Origin: Nemophila menziesii
Taxonomy: Eukaryota > Streptophyta > Magnoliopsida > Boraginales > Hydrophyllaceae
Direction: 5' to 3'
Assembly (NCBI GenBank): GCA_029959085.1
Contig: JARWIR010000217.1
Span: 78,994-142,993 of the forward strand
Length of the DNA stretch: 64,000 bases
Shown here: positions 32,531-45,062 of the stretch, piece by piece
Layout of the letters: every line of letters begins with the position of its first letter
How positions within the stretch are numbered: the stretch's first letter is position 1
Program-made: the position numbers and the translations under genes
Notes under the pieces: model-generated
The model's database searches: none
Seen by the model: the letters and a program-made list of their open reading frames with translations, nothing else
What the model was told of the DNA's origin: nothing

Positions 32531-35500
32531 ACACTCGTTTTCATGTTATTTAATGTATACAAAAAAAATTAAAAGAATAAAATATATGAAAATCGAGAAC
32601 AATTTTATGAACTATTAGGGCATTTTTATTATTGAATTATTGGAGGAAAAGTAATGGAATATAAAGAAATTTTGTTTAAAAAATGAAAAGAAAATGCTTC
32701 TTTTGTGTAGATTTTTAAAAATAATAAAAGAAAGTATAATAAATTACTATACCGTTTCATGAGAAAAAGTATTTAAACTTTTTAAATATTTAATATTCAA
32801 AACAAATAACCTTTTTATCATATAAATCCATTTCATCTTTATTTATAGATCATGGAATATAAAAGACCTCTATTCTAAACAGGGGTACGAGAAAAATGAA
32901 GTCTGCTTCTAAGACACCCAATGAGATGTTTATTCTAGTTGCTTGCCTTGGAAATCTCGTGGACACTTCAAAGTAAAGGACGAAATGGTAAAAGAAATGG
33001 ATTTTCTCCTTGATCACGAGATGGATCTCCTTTTTATTTTATTTTTGAAAAAAATCTTATTTCCAAACAAATCATTTTAGTTGCTATGGGAAAGAAACAA
33101 AGGATATATTACACGAGGCGAAGAAACACCTTTAGGAGAGATTAGAAAACATGATAAAAATGGAAATTCTTTAGAATAAAGAAACAGTGTGAATGTTGAG
33201 AAAGATTATTTATTTACCGGATCATGACTTATATAGCTCATGTAAACAAAGATGGGACATGATACTTGATTCTATTTTGACTGAGAGGAGATTTTCTGGT
33301 AATGATTTGGATTCGAATGATACTAGAAAACAAAAAAAAAATTGTTTATGTTTGAAGTTCAACTCGAGGCGACGAATAAACCAAGGTCAAGCTGTGATGG
33401 ATGCTCATTATATTATTTTTTGGAGGTATTTGCAAAAACACACCTTGAACTATGTCATGATAGTGGGTAGGATGACATTGTGTATGATGATAATGGGTAT
33501 AAACATAGTGGGTTTGTACCCACTTCAATGTTTTATAGTCCCTACAGTATATTAGTTGCACTTTACTTCCATTTTCCCTTTATATTTGCACCCATAGGTC
33601 CTTACACGTTATATCCATTTTTTTTGAGAATAGATTTTGTAGGGGCTTATATCGTAATTTGATAAGAAAAAAGGTCTTATGATGATATGAAACATTTTAC
33701 ACCTACAATTAAGCTCATGTTCATTGTCTAATTTCATGTAGCTAGCCTATGGACCAGGTAATCCTATGGACCAGGTAATTTGTATCTTTAAGCATGGAGA
33801 TATTTAATATATTTCCCCCATATAAGATTTTGCATAATTTGCGGCAATAGAAGAATATATTAAACTGAAATGGGAAGCACTAGTAGAGTGTTTAGTGGTT
33901 TACGAGAAGTGTCACATTGATGGGGAGGATAACAATTCCACATTATTATAGATGACCGAGCAGAATAGCACACCCGAAGTAGTTAATTTTGTTATTTTCA
34001 AAGTGGAGATTTCTTGGCAAAAAACCTTATCGACGGTTTGACACTAATATTTTTTAGGACCGCTTGGGGGTGCTGAAAAGTAAACATGAAAACGGTCCTT
34101 CTATAACCACGGTGTTAAGAAGTTACTCAACCCCGATTGAAAGAACAACTTAGGCGAAAAGTGCACACGACAGTTGTCCTTTATTTTGTATGTATCTATA
34201 TACCTATGGTGTTTTAAAACTAATATATTAAGGTGAAACTACCCCCCTACTATATGAATTGCAAAACATGCCTTGGGTAATGATTGTGTAGCTTCTCAAA
34301 CGTTTTAGCGGTTCACAAGTTCATGATGTAATTATCCTTTTTGTAATGCCTTGGTATTTTACACCCTTGAATTTCCTTTTACTTGTAACCACTAAGAATA
34401 GATGGCAACCCTCGGGATAAAAACATAACCATATGTACCCTGGTTGGCACATGGCTACTTTTTTTATAACTTGGGAGATATATACCCCCTACTTGCATTA
34501 TATAAATATTACACTAAGTGGCTTGGGAGGATATAGGGGGATTAATATTAATGGCATGAACCTAGTATGACATGGGTATATACCTACAACTTGATGGTGG
34601 GTACATACTTGATTCCGAAATAGTTTTCACTTTGTGTAATTTTTTATTATTATCGTTTGGTTAGTAGAAATGGAAATGGTTGTTTATAGGTCCTTGGGTA
34701 GGTTCAGTTGTGGGGTTTGAAAACCCACACTAAACATAAAACCCAATTCGACAATAAATTATATTACATGGTGTTTAATCCATCACAAAAACAAGGGTAA
34801 ACAAATGTATACTTACACATGCCAATCAAAAAAGGGTATAGTCTTAAACATTTGCCTCGCATATGCTTAAAATAGTCCAAAAATATTAACATTCAGTATT
34901 CAAAACCACAAGCCTTTACAACCTTTGGTTATCCCCGTACAACTTTACTTTCGTCATCTTGAAACTAGAGAAATGCCCGTAGATACTCTGGTGTAATGTG
35001 TTGGTCCTGCAAAACTAGCATTACACTTCGAAGGTTTCATATATAAGACAAATTCCAGGATGTTCAACTGCACAAGTACAAGAGTCTAGGGTGTGTTAAA
35101 AAACCACAAGAGAAAAATATGTACAAGAAGGTTAAAAAAACCAGGGGAGTGGCCTTCTATAGAATGTTGACTTATTTTTTGTTTCTAAAGATTTTTTTAA
35201 CTTTCTTGGGAGTTCTAATGACTATTGTGACTAATTTTGGTATTCAAAAGACTAGTTTAGTGTAGTAGTATAACGTATGCAACTTTTGTCTCTTGTTGTT
35301 TGTGCAATACACTTGTTGTCTATGATGATGCATGTGATTTTTTATTTTTTATAAAATAGACATGTTTTACTAATAAAACGTATGAGTTTTGATAATGTAT
35401 GTTGAATATACAACTTTTGGTCTAGCTAGTTTTCCTAGTCAGATATCAATCTAAGTCACACAATAAACTAGATATTTCATACCAAATGTATGGTAAATGA

Positions 35501-36883
35501 ATTAATATCAAATAAAAAACACTATCTCACAACTGATAAATAAAAATATTCATAAATATCAACATTCTTAGAAAAAACTTCAATATTTGTACAACATCAA
35601 CAAGACATACAAAACTATTTGGAAAATACTAATACACACAACCCAATCACAATCAAAACCAAGCAACAGATTCGTCACCAACATGTCTGGGTGTGACCTC
35701 TATCTTGGATCGTGCCTAATCAATTACCTTTCTCGAACATATTTAATTGCTCTACTAGTACACCACGATTCTTTACTACCTATTCCACGTACAATAGGAA
35801 GGTCAATATCTCTCAATAATACACTTTAGGGTTGCCACCACCTAAAAAAAGTTGCACATTCACACTTAAAAAAAAGACGACCTTGTTTTCCTTTCTCATT
35901 CTCTTTCGTAATCTTGAGTTACAGAGTATTACATATACGAAAAATGACTCTTGAAAACGGAAATCAATGTCACCGTCTCTCTTCTTTATGGCAATGTTCA
36001 TGTTCTAACTATAACTCAACATCCTACAAAGTACCATGTCATACAAATAACATTACATACGAATTCATCGACTAACTTTACCAACTAAATTTAACACTAA
36101 ACTCTAAAAGTTTCACTAGGTCACACAATTATTGGAGCTAAGAACTATCTTTAACACTAATGACACACTCTCTAACAAATATTACACTAAAAAACAAATT
36201 TGAACACTTATGACACTAACTCTAACTAAATATACAAAATAAACAAATTTTTTGAAAGAAAAATCTTATTAAAAATCCTAGAAAAATTAGGGTTTTTTAA
36301 AACTTATTATTTATGAAAACTAACTGAAGAGGTAGACCTCTCATGCATAGAATTAGAGATTTTATTACTGATAGATCCTTTATTTCTATTAGGCATGTTT
36401 CTAGGAATAGAAATGAAGAGACAGGTATTTCTGGCTAAAAATTTCTAAAAAGAAGATAATTGGTCGTCGTTCTCTATTAAAGATCTAACTAGGATTCTTG
36501 TAAGTTTTGATAACTAGGCAAGTATCGGTTCATCTATATTTACTTTTTTTTTACTTTTAATACAATTTTTACTGTCCAAAAAAACAATGTAATACGAAGT
36601 AAACAAAATTATAAATACACATACCTTGAATGAGGTTGAATTGAAGAAGAAAGTGAAAGAATAAAAATAAAAAATGGAACGCTAATGAGCTTAACGAGTA
36701 AGAAAAAGAAGTGGTTGCCTTTTGGAGATTCTTATAATAGTTAATGAGGGTATTTTGGTAACTTTATGAGTTTAAAAATTATTAAATAAAAAAAGCACAC
36801 CCTTATCGAAAAATAAGCGTGTGCTCTATAGTCGAAAAATGGATGGAGGGAGGTTTAAACAAAAAATGTATTACTTTTAGGAG

Positions 36884-36884
<1 letters not shown>
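32531..36884. other. Intergenic DNA, no supported gene
   Basis: Four kb of AT-rich sequence. A 120-codon frame at 33193-33555 (MLRKIIYLPDHDLYSS...) has no domain I recognise and its second half looks non-coding. The direct repeat CTATGGACCAGGTAAT occurs twice at 33747-33779. A possible zinc-finger scrap on the minus strand at 35838-35990 is listed separately. I see no LTR, SINE or RNA gene. Confidence 0.4.
35838..35990 (-). pseudogene. Possible GRF-type zinc finger remnant
   Basis: On the minus strand one frame reads GKQGRLFFKCECATFFRWW, which resembles the C-terminal half of a GRF zinc finger (GRRFFxC...C.FFRW). Upstream, CNSRLRKRMRKENK in a neighbouring frame could be the first half, implying a frameshift. 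Such fingers are common in plant genomes, often near transposons. The match is short and could be chance. Confidence 0.25.

Positions 36885-36950
<66 letters not shown>
36885..36950. repeat. (AT)n microsatellite
   Basis: An uninterrupted AT dinucleotide run of about 66 bp. Confidence 0.97.
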
Positions 36951-36953
<3 letters not shown>

Positions 36954-38023
36954 GAAAAGGTTTAAACAATTTTGAAATTTCAAAACAGTTAAGAGAATTC
37001 AGCTATTAGTCTTTTTAGTTCACTGCATTATATGTCCTTATATCATGAGAAGATTACACTATAGGTCCTATACTAATATTGTGTAGTCAATCGTATAAGT
37101 TCTTATATTATGCAAAATAAGCCATATTTTATCATATAAATAAAAAATTATTGAATTATAGATCCCTATATAATAAAAAAATTGCACTATAGGTTTTTAT
37201 ATTAAATGTTTTCAAGTTAATTGCACTAGAAGTTTTTATATATTATGCAAAATAACTTATATTTTATTTTTAAATATATACAAAAATCACTTTGAATTTG
37301 AAATTATATTGATTCAAATAAAAGACCTTAGATTATGCAAAATAACTAACATTTTATTTTTGAATACATACAAGAGTCAACTTTGGACTCAAAATTATTT
37401 TAGTTTAAATAAAATTCGATCTTAGGATCTATTTGTTTTTTGGAATAGTGTAACCATTAAACCAACTATTACCAACTTTCGATCATAACAATATTTTATC
37501 ATACAAACAACAAATTAATTAAAGCCTAAAATAATAATTAAAAACAAGGTGGGAGCCAAAAATCTTTATATTATGAAAAAATTGCACTATAGGTTCCTTG
37601 ACTGAATTAGACTAATCCTTCCTTGGGTCAGAGATAGACCGCTTTCTCCATAAGTTGGAGGTGGAGTCCGGAATTTTAGTTCGGGGAACGGGATTCCCAT
37701 TAAGTCCTGATTTTCATTTTAGTACATTGCATTATAGGTCCCTGTATCATAAAAACAGCATTATAAGGCCCTAATCCACCTAGCATCAAAGATAGACCTT
37801 GTCCATAAGTTGGACAAATTTAGAGCTCTCCAAGGAATTTTCATTTGGGCAACACTCAATTTTCTTTTAGTTCGTAGCATTAATCGTCCCTATAATATTT
37901 AAATACATGTCTTTACAATACCAAAACACTTGCACACAAATACACCTCACTAAGTAACACCTCTGTTTTTCTCGACATGTTTTGAACTCACACATGTTTA
38001 TCGGGAAGAAAATATGTATGTTG
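36951..38023. other. Intergenic, low-complexity repeats
   Basis: Recurrent phrases of the type TTGCACTATAGGTCCCTATATTA and GATAGACC..TCCATAAGTTGGA suggest an old, diverged tandem or dispersed repeat. No gene seen. Confidence 0.45.
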
Positions 38024-38026
38024 ATT

Positions 38027-38370
38027 CACTACTCCCACACAAGCCTCTAGCGACTAAACTTCTCGCGACTACGCGCTGCAGTCGCTAAAGACCAGAGCCT
38101 CTAGCGACTACATGTGTTTAACGACTACAGGGACTGTTTCTCGACTACAACGTAGTCGTTAGAAAGTTTTTCATTAACGACTACAAAAAGTAGTCGTTAC
38201 TATTTATGAAGTAGTCGCTAGTGTTATTTTGTATTTTTTAATTAATTTCCCACCGCCAACGTGTAGTCGCTAGATGTTGTATTATTTAACGACTACATAA
38301 AGTAGTCGTTAGTAGTCATTTCTAACGACTACCTGTGAGGCTTTGGCGACTACACGTGTAGTCGCGAATA
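38027..38370. repeat. CACTA-2 left subterminal repeat array
   Basis: Many copies of TAGCGACTAC, AACGACTAC and the complement GTAGTCGCTA / GTAGTCGTTA, in both orientations, next to the left terminus. Confidence 0.85.
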
Positions 38371-38492
38371 GGGGTAGCGTGTTTTCAACAGTAAGTTGCG
38401 AATTGCTTTACTCAATACACCATTATTATATAGTTTCTCTTTCTTTCTCTCAAAACTCTCCCAATTTTTTTCCACAATTCATCATCAAAAAT

Positions 38493-38945
38493 TATTTCAA
38501 CACTTGGAAAAGCTTGCCTGGGTCAATCATCACGTGGGACTGCCTCAATTATCAATTTTTCTTTCCAAATTTGCCCAAAAGTAGGTATTTTTTGTTCCAT
38601 AAAACTTTTTCAAATTTCTTTTACTTTCATTCAATTGTGTAGTAAATGTTAAAAAGTATCACTTATTAGGTATTTCAACACGTGGACAAGCTTTCCCGGG
38701 TCAAACATCAACGTGGGATCGCCTCAATTATCAATTTTTCCTTCCAAATTTTCCCAAAAGTAGGTATTTTTAAATCAAGAAATTTCTTTCAAATTTCTTT
38801 TACTTTCATTCAATTGTGTAGTAAATGGTAAATAGTATCACTTATTAGGTATTTCAACACGTGGACAAGCTTTCCCGGGTCAAACATCAACGTGGGACCG
38901 CCTCAATTATCAATTTTTCCTTCCAAATTTGCCCAAAAGTATGTG
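38493..38945 (+). repeat. Tandem repeat of about 178 bp upstream of the CACTA-2 transposase
   Basis: Two and a half copies begin TTTCAACACGTGGACAAGC and contain CAAACATCAACGTGGGA and CCTCAATTATCAATTTTTC, each ending CCCAAAAGTA(G/T)GT. The CACGTG and ACGTGG cores are G-box-like, so this may be a duplicated promoter or leader segment. That role is inferred. Confidence 0.8.
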
Positions 38946-39085
38946 TCTTTTTCATCTTTTCCTTATTTGATTACACTTGTATAGTTAATGCTAAATATAA
39001 TATCACTATGTATATATCTCTAATCATTTAATAATTTTATGTGAATTATAAATATTATATTAAGTATATATTAAGTATATATTAA

Positions 39086-39087
<2 letters not shown>

Positions 39088-39147
<60 letters not shown>
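39088..39147. repeat. (TA)n microsatellite
   Basis: A TA run of about 60 bp, preceded by three copies of TATATTAAG. It lies in the transposase leader of CACTA-2. Confidence 0.97.
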
Positions 39148-39153
<6 letters not shown>

Positions 39154-39497
39154 TTGTATGATAGCATGCTTTTAATTTTTTATTTATGTATTTATTTTGT
39201 GATGTTATATTTTGTGATGTTATATTTTGTATACTTTTAATTTTATATTTATGCATTTATTTGGTGATATAATATTTTGTGTGCTTTTAATTTTATATTT
39301 ATTTATTTAATCAGTGATGTAATAATTTTTTCATTTTATATTTATTTATTTAATCGGTGATGTAATAATTTTTTTTTATTCATTTATGTAATCGGTGATG
39401 TAATAATTTTTTTCGTTTAATTTTTATGTATTTATTTGGTGATGTAATAATTTTTTTTCATTTTATGTTGTATTCTTTAATATTGTAATAGTTGACT

Positions 39498-40680
39498 ATG
39501 GCTTCGGATGTTGATAAGAGTTGGATTGGTACCGCTCATAAAGTTTTGCGTGAATTTATTAAGGGGATAGAAGCATTCCTCGCTTTTGCTCAAAAGAATA
39601 AGCCTCCTAGTGAAGAAACAATTTTTTGTCCGTGTAAAGAGTGTTTGAATTATCGTAGGTATACGGTGGTCAAAGTTAGCTCACATCTTTTACTGTCTGG
39701 ATTTTTGGAGACGTATGATATTTGGACAAAGCATGGTGAGACAGAGGATATTCCCAAGACTCGATATGAAGGACATGAAATGTTGGATGTATACGATGAT
39801 TTGAGACCTAATTACGAGATTGGTGGTCATTCCGGTGACACCGAGATGACAGACTCGAACAGTACAGCTCGTGGCAAATTCGAAACGATATTTTCCGATT
39901 TAGAGACCGAGTTATACCCTGGTTGTGATGTCATGAGTTCATTAAATTTCATTGCGAAGCTAATGCACGTGAAGGTGAGGAACAAGTGGACTAACACGTC
40001 TTTCACCGAGTTGCTTGATCTTTTGTGCCGTGTGTTGCCCAAACCGCATACCTTTCCCGATTCATACGAGGCATGCAACAAAAAGTTAAAAAATTTAGGT
40101 ATGGGTTACGATACCATCGATGTTTGCGTGAACGATTGTGCTTTGTTTTACAAGGAGAATGCCTCCCTCGAAAAGTGTCCAGTATGTAGTGAATCAAGAT
40201 GGAACCCGAAGAAGGGTCTGAAGGTAGCGCATAAGAAACTCAGATATTTCCCGATTGCCCCTAGGCTGCAGGGAACTTTATGCTTCGAGACACACTGCCG
40301 AAAATATGATCTGGCACCAAACAGGGAAGAATACAGATCCATATTTGTTGCGTCATCCGGTTGACGGAGATAGTTGGAAGAGATTTGTTCAGTTACATCC
40401 CGAGTTTGCTAGTGAACCTCGGAACGTCTTTTTGGGTATGGGTATCGATGGCTTTTGCCCTTTCTCTATGCAGAACAACTCGTACAGCATGTGGCCGGTT
40501 ATATTGACCGTCTACAACTTACCACCGTGGGAGTGTATGAAGGAGACGACATTCCAGCTTTGTTTGTTGATTCCGGGACTTTGTTCACCCGGCAAGGACA
40601 TGGACGTCTTTCTTCGTCCTGTTATAGATGAGTTGGACGAGTTGTGGGGTAAGGGGATTCTTACTTATGATGCCCACTCT
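39498..40680 (+). pseudogene. CACTA-2 transposase (TNP2/TNPD type), frameshifted and truncated
   Basis: The likely ATG is at 39498 (MASDVDKSW). Residues 1-80 are a transposase-associated domain with CPCKEC and YDIWTKHGE. The TNP2 region follows (MSSLNFIAKLMHVKVRNKWT), with a CVNDC...CPVC zinc-like cluster. A one-base change near 40270 ends this frame soon after, while the next frame continues with the Transposase_21 part: LYASRHTAENM, FLGMGIDGFCPF (first conserved acidic residue), YNLPPWECMKE, IDELDELWGKGILTYDA. At about 40680 homology stops and leader-like DNA of the next gene follows. The distal catalytic part, DUF4216 and the C-terminus are deleted. No active transposase can be made. Confidence 0.88.
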
Positions 40681-41917
40681 CCACTTTTATTTCTTAAACA
40701 ACAAAACACCAAAAAACGAGAGATAATATTGCAGCCATTCCAAGCTCCGATTCAAGCAACAAATCAGCTCCAAATCTTCGTCAAAGGTAACCAAATCCAA
40801 CCCCTAATCTTATTCCATTCCATTTTCTATCATTTATAAAGCTTTTTTTTCTCTATTTTTATATTTTCTAATAAAAAAAATTTTGTTTGTGTTTCAATCC
40901 GAATCAATATGACATGGATTCATCACCAAATAAGCTCCAATCTCTTCCAATAAGGTAAGTTTTCCAACCCATTTCTGTCTTTTAATTTTCATGTCTTTTT
41001 TTTTTCTTTGATGATTTCATGGTTTTTTTTAATTCCGAGAATAGTATGTGTTATTAGTGTGCTGTATGCATCATTTTAAACCAAAAATTGATGTTAAATG
41101 GCTTAAAAATATATTTTGTGAAATCTAATTAGTTTTTTCCCTTTTTTTGGTGTTTGATTCTTACTTCCGAAAATAGTAGGTGTTCTTAGGGATTAATTTT
41201 TGTTAATTTAAACATGTAATTCATGGTTTTTGATTGAAAATTAATTAGGTTGATTTTTTCAGAATTTCGTTAATTTTTGTTATGATTTTTAGTAAATTTT
41301 TTATTATAAAGGTGCAAAAATTGTTATACATAGAATGAAATTATTATTTAGGCAAAAATTGTGTTAAAAATAACATAGGGACCTTTATGAAATTTTTTAA
41401 AAATTATTTTAGGGAGTTTTATGCAATTTAAAACTAAATAGGGACTTTTATGAAATTTTATAAAAATAAATAGGGACTTTTATGCAATTTTTAAAAATAT
41501 ATAGGAATTTTTATGCAATTTTATAAAAATTAAATATAAGTCCTTTCATGCAATTTAAAAAAATATAGGGAATTTTATGCAATTTAAAATAATATTTAGG
41601 TACTTTTATGCAATTTAAGAAAAATATGTTTAGTTTACTATATAATAATAGAATTTTAAATATAAAAAAAAATATAAATTAATTTATTATATGACTAATA
41701 TAATTATTTTTTGTATAATACAGATTGTACGTGTGCTATATATATTGGATGCTAAAGGATGTTTTATTTACGTTTTTAATTCATTTGATTAATTTTATTT
41801 ATGATTGTAATAATTTATTTAATTTTATTTTCATGTTTTTATTTTTGGTGATGTAATAATTTAGTATTTTTTATGTTATTCTTTATTCTGTATTTTAATT
41901 TCCCTACAAAATGCTAG
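40681..41917 (+). other. Leader and promoter region of the CACTA-2 TNPA-like gene
   Basis: No domain-bearing frame. It includes donor-like sites (CAAAG/GTAACC near 40786 and AAG/GTAAGT near 40953) and, just before the coding ATG, an acceptor-like TGCTAG. The CACTA-1 homologue also has an AG directly before its ATG, so a 5' UTR intron is likely. Repeats of AGGGACTTTTATGCAATTT fill 41380-41630. Confidence 0.6.
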
Positions 41918-43635
41918 ATGGCCGATGTGATGACTCGACAGCACGGAGGGGCCGGTGGGGGGAGGGACCCTAACGAGAATCCGAACCGAACCCTAGCCGA
42001 CTGTGCAAACCAGCCCGGTAAATAAACAAATTCATCTCAATACTTGCTTAAAAAATAAAGTCACTACTAATTAATTCAAATTTAAAACAGATCCCCCTAG
42101 ACGGAAAACAAGGGGTGGCGCTGCCCTCAAAACTGCGATGAGGGCACTAAAAGCTGTAGGGTGGCCTTTGCCGGTCAATTTTTGTATATTAGACGACACG
42201 TGGAGTCCATCAGGCAAGTACGGGCACCACGTTGCGCAAGTGATTGGGATTGCAGTTCGAGAGAGGATTCCGCCCTATCATCCGGCTTGGAACAAAGTGC
42301 CGGACGCGGACAAACACGCCGTGATTAAGAGATTATCGGTATAAATTTAATTGTTAATATTTTTAAAGCTTAATTTATTATTCTAATTTAAATTTAAATA
42401 ATATGTTTTTTTACAGAAATATTTTGACATAAAGACTTGGAAAAAGAGGAAAGACTGGAAGGAGATTCACGGAAACTTGGACGATACGATGAGGATGAGA
42501 TTTAAGGATTACAAACATTACGTGAAGAAGCATTATTGGAGAAGGGGTTTGAAGCCGGATTGGATATCGGATGAGGTGTGGGAGAAGTGTTGTGAGTATT
42601 GGGGCTCGAGAAAAGCAAAGGTGAAATTTTGATTATTTTTAATTTTTGTATATATTTTAAATTATAATAGTTTGTATTAATAATTGAATTTTGATTTTTT
42701 TTCAGAATCAACAAAAGCAAAAAAACAAGAGTGTAGCGGGGTCGAGGAGGTATTCCCGGACTCGGGATATGCTATACGAGGTGGTTTTTTATTTAAGTAA
42801 ATTTTTTTAATTATTAATTTATTATTTGTTTTGATTTTTTTTTTATGAAACAGGGTGAAGAATTAATCCCAGGAGGGAATCTGGTGATAAGGGACGAGGC
42901 TACCCAACAAGACATCCCAATTCCGCGTATGGGTGGTTTTTACGAGGTGGTGGGGAAAAGCAAGAAGACCAAACAGTGGAGGTCCGAGGGCTACGAAAAA
43001 GCCGATGTAAGTTTTTTTATAAGTTAATTATTAATTATTTTTTTCATCTAAAGTCAAATTTAATTAATATTTTGTTTATTATGTAATAGAAATTGCTCAA
43101 GGACGCGGTGAAGGAAAAGGTGACTCAGAGTCAATCTGAGTCAACCGATGGTCAAGGGATGAGTCAGAAGGAGCAATACAATTACGTGAGGAGCACCGCG
43201 AAGGCGGTCGGGTCACCGAAGAGGAGCTTTATACCGGGCATTGGCCGTCCAAGAAAATCGAAGAACAAGGCTAATACTACTCCAGCCCGGAACGAGCAGC
43301 ACGAGGAGATGATGGCCGCGATTAACGAGCTCCGAGTGTCCAGCGGTCTTCCACCATTCCCCCGCCCTGAAGGATCTACTAGCACCCAGCCTCCACCTTT
43401 TTCGATGGCTGTTGTGAATGATGCCATCGCGTACGTTAAGTTGAGGGCAAATAAAGGTGAGAACCCCTTCCAGCCTATGAATGCGGGCCCCACTCCTCCT
43501 AGCGGTGATGAAGATGAAGAAGATGATGATAGTAGTAGTAGTGATGATAGTGAAGATGTTGAAGATGTTGAAGTTGATGAAGATGATTACGAGTCCGGGA
43601 ATGATGAAAACGTTTATACACGGCTCGGATTCTAG
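41918..43635 (+). CDS. TNPA-like second protein of CACTA-2 (Transposase_24 type), six exons, apparently intact
   Basis: Predicted exons are 41918-42017, 42091-42338, 42417-42620, 42706-42780, 42854-43006 and 43090-43635. Every intron has GT...AG ends, and the 1326 bases give 441 codons with no stop. Exon 1 encodes MADVM...NQPG. Exon 2 holds VGWPLPVNF and a basic stretch. Exons 3-5 carry the Transposase_24-like core (KKRKDWKEIHGNLDDTM, WWRRGLKP-like, YWGSRKAK, GGFYEVVG). Exon 6 has basic and proline-rich segments and ends in an acidic tail (GDEDEEDDDSSSSDDSE). TNPA-type proteins bind the subterminal repeats and assist transposition in En/Spm. Position after the transposase gene and homology to 11143-11242 fit. 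Whether it is expressed is unknown. Confidence 0.82.
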
Positions 43636-43967
43636 ATATCGTGCTTGTTGGTGTTTATTTTATTATCTATTAAGACTTTTAATTTAATTTTATTTGGTTT
43701 TGGTTTGTATTAATACTTTTAATTTAATTTGGTATAGTTTGGTATGATTTTGACCTGGTTTGACCGGGTTTGACTTTGGTTTAATTATATATTTTAATTA
43801 ATTATTTTGAATTGTTAATTGTATTTTTATTTTATTTATTAATTGAATTTTTAAAAAAAATAAAAAACTATGATTTTCGAATTATTTTAAATTACAGAAC
43901 TGTAATTAAAAATAATTCGAAAATTGTGTTTTTTTATTTTTTATTTTTTTAAAATATTAATAATAAC
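43636..43967. other. 3' region of the CACTA-2 TNPA-like gene
   Basis: T-rich, with AATTTAATTTGGT repeats and an inverted repeat (AAAATTCGAAAAT-like arms around 43870-43935) that could form a hairpin. No coding. Confidence 0.5.
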
Positions 43968-44348
43968 GACTACATAGTAGTCGTTATTGACTACATCAAA
44001 TAGTCGCTATATCTTGTAGTTATAACGACTACTTTATAGTCGTTAATAAACTTCTCTTTTCTCGACTACTTTGTAGTCGTTGATAAACTAAGCTTTTCTC
44101 TACTACTATGTAGTCGATAGAAGAAGCGTTATCTAACGACTACAAAGTAGTCGTTAGTAATGCCACTGTCTCTAACGACTACTTCTTCGCGTGTAGTCGT
44201 AAGGTTTACCTTCTAACGACTAGTTTTTCGCGACTAATTTTTAACTACTACATGTAGTCGTTAGATCCTTGATCTGATTTCTCGCGACTACTTTTATTAT
44301 TTTTAGCGACTACTCATGTAGTCGCGAGACCCTTGACGCGGCGTAGTG
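43968..44348. repeat. CACTA-2 right subterminal repeat array
   Basis: A dense array of AACGACTAC / GTAGTCGTTA and CGCGACTAC / GTAGTCGCG up to the right terminus. These are candidate sites for the TNPA-like protein. Confidence 0.85.
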
Positions 44349-44351
44349 ATT

Positions 44352-45062
44352 GCGTAAACAAGATAGGTGTGACACAAATGGAGGACACAATTGCCTTAAT
44401 TGATCCACCTGATAGATTTTGAACCTATGTATGGTTCACACCTAACACTAGCTTTTAAAGAGCTTATCTTACAGGTGTATTGAAAGAAATAAAACTAAAT
44501 GAGTTTATTAACTTTGGGAACAATTGAAAATTTATAGGATGGGGTTGGAGGGATAAATAGCAGCTCAGATTGCTCTGGAACAAGATTGTCTATAAAACGT
44601 AAATAAAAAAGAATCTCCTAAAACTTAAAGTGAAATTCTTTTTCTGGCCCCTTTCTGACTATACATTTTTCTTTCAATAAATCTGAGACTTGCGAACCTA
44701 AAGCAGACTTCTCAATGACTTGCCAATCGAACCGGCCATCCTATTTTAAACTACTAGTTATGGTGGGCTAACATGGTTACCCTTTTGGAATTTAATTAAC
44801 TAGAATAATGGATTGGAGATATTGCCAACTTGCTTGATGCTTTACGTTGCTTTTCTTGTAAACTATATTGAAATATTCTAAAGAGAAAAGAGAAAAAACA
44901 TGTAAAGTGATAATGTTGTAATGGGGATGCTTTACCTTTTCTTCTTTTTTGTGAAAAACAAAATTCTGAGAAATAAATTAGAAACCATATTTATCTATTG
45001 CTTCGTCCTCTTGAAAACCATCTCATTTTTTTTTTCTCTTTTCTAACTAAACAAATTGAAAA
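44352..45062. other. Gap upstream of the NBS-LRR pseudogene
   Basis: No coding sequence. It ends with a T/C-rich stretch (TTTTTTTTTCTCTTTTCTAAC) just before the ATG at 45063, consistent with a plant leader. Confidence 0.5.

Larger units (their letters stand above)
38027..44348 (+). mobile_element. CACTA-2, a second CACTA transposon
   Basis: It starts CACTACTCCCACAC at 38027, and the reversed right end starts CACTACGCCGCGTC at 44348. The 3-bp duplication ATT occurs at 38024-38026 and 44349-44351. The subterminal arms carry arrays of GCGACTAC/AACGACTAC and the complement GTAGTCG, a different motif from CACTA-1. In order, the plus strand carries a truncated transposase gene and a complete TNPA-like gene. 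At 6.3 kb it is a deletion derivative: it cannot supply transposase but may supply the second protein. Confidence 0.93.

Noticed and set aside
33193..33555. 120-codon frame as a host gene
   Set aside because: It has a start and some protein-like composition at first, but no recognisable domain, splice partner or leader. The second half is repetitive and non-coding in character.
43182..43687. Antisense and out-of-frame ORFs across exon 6 of the TNPA-like gene
   Set aside because: The sense frame has matching exon phases, domain similarity and an acidic tail. The others are shadows.
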